Both the position numbers and the translations under genes were made by a program. From DATGZX01 sp035296965 (lineage in GTDB: Bacteria; Planctomycetota; Planctomycetia; Gemmatales; Gemmataceae), in NCBI GenBank assembly GCA_035296965.1, contig DATGZX010000006.1, positions 1-12,363 of the forward strand: 12,363 nucleotides of DNA, read 5' to 3'. Below the pieces are notes generated by a model. It worked only from the letters and a program-made list of their open reading frames with translations, ran no database searches and was not told the origin of the DNA. Shown one piece after another: positions 7,655 through 12,363 of this stretch (within the stretch, counting starts at the first letter, position 1; every line of letters begins with the position of its first letter).

Positions 7655-10570
7655 ATGTTGTTCGCATCCTGGCTGCGACGGTTGACAACGGGCTCTCCGA
7701 CTCGGTCGCGGCGCCCAAGACCACGACCCACTCTTGCGCGGCGCTCGCTGTTGCCGCACCTGGAAGCGCTCGAGGACCGGAGTTTGCTCAGCACCTTCAC
7801 GGTGACCAACCTGCACGACAGCGGCGCCGGCTCGCTGCGGGCGGCCATCCTCTCCGGCGACAATAGCATCGCCTTCGCGCCGGGGCTGCACGGCACCATC
7901 ACGCTGACCAGCGAATTGTCAATCAGCAACAGCGTGACCATCAACGGCCCCGGGGCGAATCGGTTGTCCGTCAGCGGCCACGACGCCAACCGCGTCTTCG
8001 AGATAGCGGCGGGCAACGCGGCCATCAACGGCCTGACGATCACCGATGGCCTGGCGACCGCGGGGGGAGGTATCCTGCTCGAGGGTAGCGCTGCCCTCAG
8101 CATCAGCAATTGCACGCTGACCGACAACGAGGCTCTCGGCAGTTTGACGGGCAGTGTGACTGTCCCTGATGGCTGCGGTGGCGGCATCGAGGACAACTCG
8201 TCCGCAGCGCTGTCGGTCACCAACAGCACCTTCGACACCAACAAGGCCATCGCACGCGGTCCCAACGCTCCCCCTCCCTCCGCTCCCGGTTTCATCATCG
8301 CACTGGGCGGGGCCATCGACGTTTCTTTCAACAGTACCGGCCCGGCCACGATCAGTAACAGCACGTTTACCGGGAATCAGGCGCTCGGCGGCAGCCCCGG
8401 CGCTAGTGCGGGTGGCGGTGCGCTCAGCGAATCCAGCCTCTTGGGCGCCACCATGACTGTCACGGGGTGCACGCTCAGCGGCAACGCGGCCATCGGCGCA
8501 GCAGACGGTGACGGCGTCACCAACTTTGGCTCGGGACAGGGCGGCGGGATCAACAATTTCGCGAGCTTGATCGTTCGCAATTCGACTCTCACCGACAACC
8601 TGGCTCTTGGCGCGCCTCTGGCCCCAGGGGTCATCCCATCCCAGACTCCCTCAACCGGCAGTTCGGTCGCCGGCGGGGGCATCTTCTGCCTCACCAATAT
8701 CCTTCCCGCCACCATGAGCGTTGCCAACAGTACGCTCGCCGGCAATCAGGCTGTCGGCGGCGCCGGGGCGGCCGGCAGCGCAGGCAGTGTCGCAGAAGGG
8801 GGCGGTATCTCCATCGTCGCCGTCTCTTCGGCCAGCGTGGTCGGCTGTACACTTTCTGACAACGTCGCTCAAGGCGGGGCCGGCGGCAGCGGCGGCGCCG
8901 TGGGTGCCCCCGGCGTCGGCGGCGGTTTCGACCTGATAGCTGGCTCGTCCATGACCGTCAGCAACACCACCCTCAATTCCAACCAGGCCATCGGCGGGGC
9001 GGGAGACGCCGGGGCCACGAGCGGCGCCGGCTTGAGCGGCGGCATCGACGTCGGCACTGGCGTCATCCTCGGCTTCCCCGACAGTTGTTCGCTAACGCTC
9101 ACCAACTGCACGGTCAACGCCAACCAGGCGGTCGGCGGCAACGGGGGCGGCATCGGCAACGAGGCGGGCTCGACCCTGAACCTCAACCACGTCGTCATGG
9201 CCAACAACAGCGCCTACGCCGACCCCTCGGGCAACTACGGCAACGGCGGCGGCATCGAGAATGACGGCAGCCTCACCGTCGCGCAATCCATCTTCACCAA
9301 CAATCTGGCCTCCGGCGGCGAATACGCCGCCTCCGTCACCGGCCGCATCACCGAAGGCTCTGCCGGCGGAGCCATCGACAGCCAGGGCCCCTCACTGACA
9401 GTGACCAACAGTGCGTTCACCAACAACGAGGCAGTCGGCCCCGCGACGGGGACCGGTGAAGGCAATGGCGGGGCCATCAATAGCAGCTCGCCCGCAACCA
9501 TCACCAACTCCACGTTCAACGGCAACGAGGCGCTCGGCCGCACCACCAATGGCGGCGCCATGAGCACTGGCGAGAACGAAAACTTCGCCGCGCCCGCGCT
9601 GGCCATCACCAACTGTGCGTTCACCGGCAACGAGGCTGTCGGAGCCAACGGCACCAACAACTCCGCCGCGCTGTTCGGCGGTGAGGCCTTGGGCGGCGCC
9701 GTCGCCAATGCTGGCCCGCTCAACATCGCCAACAGCACGTTTACCGACAACCTGGCCAAGGGCGGCGACCAAGGCAACAACGTCGGCGGCCTTGACCCCA
9801 ACCCCGTCCTCGGCGAGGTCTATGGCGGCGGCCTTGTCAACTTCGCCAGCTCGCTCACGATCAGCAACACGATCTTTAGCGGCAACCAGGCCATGGGCGG
9901 CAACTCCGCCGCCGGCCCCGGAGCTCCGGCCGCGGGCGGCGGCCTCGCTGCGGAAATCTTTGCTCTAACGACCCTCACCGACGTGACCTTCGTCGGCAAC
10001 CAGGCGATTGGCGGCAGCGGCGGCACTAGCGCCCCCGGGTACCCCGGCACGGGCGGCAGCGGGTTCGGCGGCGGTTTTTACAATGGCGTTGACTCGACCG
10101 CCGTCGTCTCGGACGCCCTATTCGTCGGTAACCAGGCTGTCGGCGGTGCCGGCGCCAAGGGCGTCGCAGGCGGTGTCGGCGCTGGCGGCGCCATCGCGAA
10201 TGGCGGCGGCGCCGGTGCATTCGAGCTCATTTTCCTGGGGCTCGGTGCTGACGCGTCGAGCGTCTCCCTCGCCGGCAGTACGTTGATCTTCAACGTGGCC
10301 CAGGGCGGCGCCGGTGGGGCCGGGAACAACGGCGGCAACGGCCTAGGCGGCGGCGTCTACGTGCTCGGCGGAACCACCGCCTCCATCGCGAGCACGGAAA
10401 TCTTCGTCAATGCCGCACTTGGTGGTTCCCGCGGTACCGGCGGTGCTAGCGGCCAGGGGGTCGGCGGCGGTCTCTACATCGGCACCGGTGCCGGCGTGAC
10501 GCTCAGCACGTCGAGCGAGGTCATTTTCAACTTTGCGTCTACGAACGCTGACAACATCTTCGGAATCTAG
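7655..10570 (+). CDS. Large right-handed beta-helix repeat protein with LEPR-XLL-like N-terminus (surface/adhesin-like)
   Basis: A 971-residue protein predicted to form a long right-handed beta-helix. ATG 7655 follows AAAGGG (7642-7647) by 7 nt. The basic N-terminus lacks a normal hydrophobic signal segment but carries LEALEDRSLLS at residues 36-46, the planctomycete export-associated LEPR-XLL-type motif, followed by DSGAGSLRAAI (55-65), a common lead-in to secreted beta-helix proteins. From about residue 85 to the end there are about twenty imperfect repeats, each with a Gly-rich GGGI or GGAI turn and an N-S-T-F-T-x-N-x-A-x-G strand (NCTLTDNEALG, NSTFTGNQALG, NTIFSGNQAMG). This alternation resembles GGAI/FxxN repeats of chlamydial Pmp proteins. 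No dockerin, autotransporter barrel or sorting tail is visible; the protein simply ends with NADNIFGI. Likely extracellular or cell-wall exposed. A role in adhesion or polysaccharide binding is inferred. No polysaccharide-lyase active site is recognised. Confidence 0.9.
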   Translation: MLFASWLRRLTTGSPTRSRRPRPRPTLARRSLLPHLEALEDRSLLSTFTVTNLHDSGAGSLRAAILSGDNSIAFAPGLHGTITLTSELSISNSVTINGPGANRLSVSGHDANRVFEIAAGNAAINGLTITDGLATAGGGILLEGSAALSISNCTLTDNEALGSLTGSVTVPDGCGGGIEDNSSAALSVTNSTFDTNKAIARGPNAPPPSAPGFIIALGGAIDVSFNSTGPATISNSTFTGNQALGGSPGASAGGGALSESSLLGATMTVTGCTLSGNAAIGAADGDGVTNFGSGQGGGINNFASLIVRNSTLTDNLALGAPLAPGVIPSQTPSTGSSVAGGGIFCLTNILPATMSVANSTLAGNQAVGGAGAAGSAGSVAEGGGISIVAVSSASVVGCTLSDNVAQGGAGGSGGAVGAPGVGGGFDLIAGSSMTVSNTTLNSNQAIGGAGDAGATSGAGLSGGIDVGTGVILGFPDSCSLTLTNCTVNANQAVGGNGGGIGNEAGSTLNLNHVVMANNSAYADPSGNYGNGGGIENDGSLTVAQSIFTNNLASGGEYAASVTGRITEGSAGGAIDSQGPSLTVTNSAFTNNEAVGPATGTGEGNGGAINSSSPATITNSTFNGNEALGRTTNGGAMSTGENENFAAPALAITNCAFTGNEAVGANGTNNSAALFGGEALGGAVANAGPLNIANSTFTDNLAKGGDQGNNVGGLDPNPVLGEVYGGGLVNFASSLTISNTIFSGNQAMGGNSAAGPGAPAAGGGLAAEIFALTTLTDVTFVGNQAIGGSGGTSAPGYPGTGGSGFGGGFYNGVDSTAVVSDALFVGNQAVGGAGAKGVAGGVGAGGAIANGGGAGAFELIFLGLGADASSVSLAGSTLIFNVAQGGAGGAGNNGGNGLGGGVYVLGGTTASIASTEIFVNAALGGSRGTGGASGQGVGGGLYIGTGAGVTLSTSSEVIFNFASTNADNIFGI

Positions 10571-10994
10571 ACCATAAGTTGAGCACTGCGCTTCACGACA
10601 AGGCGAGAAGACCACTGTCACGAGAGAGCGAAGGGTGTCAGGAATGTTCCTGACACCCTTTCTGGTCGCGATCCCAACTTCGGTGGGACGTGCATTCTTC
10701 AGAACTCCAGCCAGATTCCCGCGGATCTCCCGCACCCGCACTCGGACTGATCGAAGGTCTCCACGGACCTGGGAAGACCTGTCCTTGACAACTCAAGAGC
10801 AGTTTTTTGGGGGATGCCATGTGCCTTTGTATGCAGCAGAAGTGTGGACCCGTCGACCGCCGACAGATCAAGGGCTAACTTCTGCACTGTATTAGCTGCC
10901 TCTCATGGTCCGTTGGCCGGCTTGGGCAGGAGGACCGATCTGTGATAGACTGGATCGTGTAACTCGCTAATGTCACCTGGAGCGTGTCGCGCTT
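10571..10994. other. Intergenic region after the beta-helix gene
   Basis: This stretch holds one strong hairpin (10631-10660) and otherwise no gene I can support. A minus-strand open frame crossing 10343-10741 is mostly antisense to the beta-helix gene and is not convincing. No RNA gene or promoter is evident. Confidence 0.45.
10631..10660. repeat. Perfect 14-bp inverted repeat (REP-like hairpin, possible terminator)
   Basis: Two 14-base arms, AAGGGTGTCAGGAA and TTCCTGACACCCTT, are exact complements separated by only TG. They lie 60 nt after the stop of the beta-helix gene and could act as a bidirectional terminator, but only a short T-run follows, so a mobile REP-type palindrome is at least as likely. 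The GGTGTCAGGAA core resembles short palindromes that Y1 (REP-associated) transposases act on; that link is from memory and no such transposase is in the window. Confidence 0.7.
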
Positions 10995-11105
10995 GGGTGT
11001 GTTGAATAAGGGGTCAGATCCCCCTGGAGAATCGAGGCACTCCGCCCATTTCTGAGGAACCAGGCTCGGCAGAACTCAAGGGGTCTGACTCCTTTTTCAA
11101 CACCC
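10995..11105. mobile_element. MITE-like element with imperfect terminal inverted repeats
   Basis: The left arm 10995-11023 (GGGTGTGTTGAATAAGGGGT, continuing with CAGATCCCC) and the right arm 11080-11105 are near-complementary. Read in reverse, the right arm begins GGGTGTTGAAAAAGGAGTCA and ends GACCCC. The arms differ by a 2-base insertion and a few substitutions. The 56-nt core has no open frame. The total of about 111 bp, with long terminal arms and no gene, fits a non-autonomous miniature element or a paired REP unit. Target-site duplications were not identified. Confidence 0.6.
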
Positions 11106-11157
11106 TCTTCTTAGTTCGTGTTTGGCAGATTTTTAAGTGTCGGCGGAGTAAATTGGT

Positions 11158-11231
11158 GTCGGCTTCTTTGCCGTTTTTGGGCAGACTTTAGGTCGCTCAA
11201 AACACAAAATCGCCCGGGCAAGGAAGCCGAC
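11158..11231 (+). promoter_or_regulatory. Inverted repeat that would sequester the transposase ribosome-binding site
   Basis: GTCGGCTTCTTTGCC (11158-11172) and GGCAAGGAAGCCGAC (11217-11231) pair in 14 of 15 positions as DNA, and the mismatch would be a G-U pair in RNA, around a 44-nt loop. The AAGGA Shine-Dalgarno site (11220-11224) lies inside the right arm, 9 nt before the ATG at 11234. In RNA reading through from outside the element this stem should hide the site. IS10 and IS200 are known to use such protection; for this element it is inference. Confidence 0.5.
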
Positions 11232-11233
11232 TC

Positions 11234-12363
11234 ATGGAACTTACTTCGTCTTTCCTGCAACTGCTACAGCACTTTGTTCCTGTCTTCACCGCTCCCACGT
11301 TTCAAACTTTTTTGCAGATCGCCAGCGGCTGGATTCTGTCGCACCGCCATCGCTACATCACCGATGTGATCTTCTCCGGCGGCAACGTCGCCAACGGTCA
11401 TTGGTCACGCTTCCATCGCTTCTTCAGCCAGGCCGCCTGGGACCTCGACGTTTTGTTCATGTACTTGGCCAAACTGGCCTGCGCTGTGTTGGCTCCCGGC
11501 GCTGTCTTGCAGTGGGCGGTGGATGACACCCTCTGTCGCAAACGTGGCCTCACCGTGTATGGCACCGGCATGCATCATGATCCGCTCATTTCCAGCCGCG
11601 CCATGCCGTTGGTCAGTTGGGGGCATGACTGGGTCGTCCTGTGCCTCTTGGTGATCCATCCTTTCTGGGCACCGTCCAAAGTCTTCGCCTTACCCATTGC
11701 CGCGCGGCTCTATCGCAACCGCCAAGGACTCACCAAGGGCAAAAAAGGCAAAACCAAGGCAGCCAAAACCAAAGCCAAAGCGAAAGAAACTGCCAATCAT
11801 CGCACACGCCCGGAACTGGCCCGAGAACTCATAAACCTGGTCGCCGACTGGTTTCCCAACGACGACCTTCTCGTCACCGGCGACAGCGCCTACGGCGGCA
11901 AGAGCATCTTGTCTCACCTGCCTAGCAACGTCCATCTCATCAGTCACGTCCACGCCAAAGGCGCCCTGTATGCACCACCGCCGCCACGTTCCGAGAAAAG
12001 CAAAGGCGCTCCTCGCAAGAAAGGAGCGCGTTTGCCAGGGATGGCCCAGTGGGCCAACGATCCGAAACAACCGTGGACAGAACTCGCATTCGATCAGTTC
12101 GGGCTCCACGCGCGCTTGGCTGTGAAGACGCAGCAAGCTCTCTACTACAAAGCAGGCGGCCAACGCTTACTGACCATCGTCTTGACACGCGATCTCCAAG
12201 GCAAACGACCCGACCAAATGTTCTACTGCACCAAACTCGATTGGGATGCCCGACACATCCTCTCCGCCTACGCTTGTCGCTGGGCCATCGAGTGCACCTT
12301 CGAAAATTGCAAACAATTCTTGGGCCTGGAAGATCCGGCCAACCGTTTGCCCAAGGCCGTCCA
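11234..12363 (+). CDS. DDE transposase, IS701-like family (3' truncated by window)
   Basis: 376 residues are visible, with no stop before the window edge. The catalytic triad is recognisable: first Asp at 97 or 98 in LQWAVDDTLCRKRG, second Asp217 in LLVTGDSAYGG, and Glu353 in RWAIECTFENCKQFLGLEDP, the IS701-type signature around the last acidic residue. A lysine-rich stretch at 168-186 (KGKKGKTKAAKTKAKAKE) and another basic segment near 254-265 lie between the acidic residues and are likely DNA-contacting or disordered inserts. ATG 11234 is used because AAGGA (11220-11224) precedes it; earlier frames are shorter and unlike the family. The gene looks intact so far: no frameshift or internal stop. 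The enzyme would cut and join the ends of its own element in the host chromosome. About the last tenth or more of the protein is probably outside the window. Confidence 0.9.
   Translation, partial: MELTSSFLQLLQHFVPVFTAPTFQTFLQIASGWILSHRHRYITDVIFSGGNVANGHWSRFHRFFSQAAWDLDVLFMYLAKLACAVLAPGAVLQWAVDDTLCRKRGLTVYGTGMHHDPLISSRAMPLVSWGHDWVVLCLLVIHPFWAPSKVFALPIAARLYRNRQGLTKGKKGKTKAAKTKAKAKETANHRTRPELARELINLVADWFPNDDLLVTGDSAYGGKSILSHLPSNVHLISHVHAKGALYAPPPPRSEKSKGAPRKKGARLPGMAQWANDPKQPWTELAFDQFGLHARLAVKTQQALYYKAGGQRLLTIVLTRDLQGKRPDQMFYCTKLDWDARHILSAYACRWAIECTFENCKQFLGLEDPANRLPKAV

Larger units (their letters stand above)
11106..12363 (+). mobile_element. Insertion sequence, IS701-like, truncated by window end
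   Basis: The element carries a DDE transposase gene with an open frame running off the right edge. The left terminal repeat cannot be fixed without the right end. It should lie between the MITE-like element (ending 11105) and the hairpin beginning at 11158; a repeated GTGTCGG at 11137-11143 and 11156-11162 may belong to it. The start given here is the outer limit, not a mapped end. Confidence 0.6.

Noticed and set aside
9235..9801. Minus-strand 188-codon open frame in the beta-helix gene
   Set aside because: It is a low-complexity mirror of the repeats (Ala, Pro, Leu rich); the plus-strand reading explains the sequence.
8000..10500. Possible CRISPR or tandem DNA repeat array
   Set aside because: The repetition is at protein level with variable spacing and diverged codons; there are no identical repeats with unique spacers.
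10660..10741. Minus-strand VREIRGNLAGVLK segment resembling a Phd/YefM antitoxin N-terminus
   Set aside because: The likeness covers about a dozen residues, then runs through the hairpin and antisense to the beta-helix gene; there is no toxin partner and no ribosome-binding site.

Overview
The window looks like chromosomal DNA from a planctomycete (Pirellulales/Gemmatales type). This rests on protein families rather than on a marker gene: an X6-type ECF sigma factor next to a very large Ser/Thr kinase that ends in a formylglycine-enzyme-like domain, and a giant beta-helix surface protein with the planctomycete N-terminal LEALEDRSLLS motif. The DNA is GC-rich, genes are widely spaced, and short inverted-repeat elements lie between them.

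Layout. 1-882 (+): a GyrI-like effector-binding protein, open to the left edge, overlaps by ATGA a four-helix membrane protein. 883-1143: a convergent gap with a perfect 20-bp palindrome and extra copies of its half-site. 1144-2040 (-): an aldo/keto reductase with a full catalytic tetrad. 2041-2625: a long leader with one possible extended -10 promoter. 2626-6603 (+): ECF sigma factor, then a 1099-residue membrane kinase (kinase domain, one transmembrane helix, alpha-helical repeats, FGE-like domain). 6867-7313 (+): a small anchored hypothetical protein. 7324-7467 (+): the orphaned C-terminal tail of a WD40-repeat protein, too short and start-less to appear as a normal gene. 7655-10570 (+): a 971-residue beta-helix repeat protein. 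10571-11233: a perfect 14+14-bp hairpin, a MITE-like element of about 111 bp, and the leader of a transposase. 11234-end (+): an IS701-like DDE transposase cut off by the window edge.

Functionally, the sigma factor and kinase probably form one signalling unit. The kinase cytoplasmic domain would signal while its repeat and FGE-like region lies across the membrane, and the sigma factor could redirect transcription. Nothing in the sequence ties the beta-helix protein to this unit except adjacency. The right third shows repeated rearrangement: a decayed WD40 tail, REP-like hairpins, a MITE-like element and an IS. I see no CRISPR array, tRNA, rRNA or clear defence system. The least explained items are the TTATGTGG palindrome cluster, the FGE-like domain without its cysteine pair, and the stem that buries the transposase ribosome-binding site.
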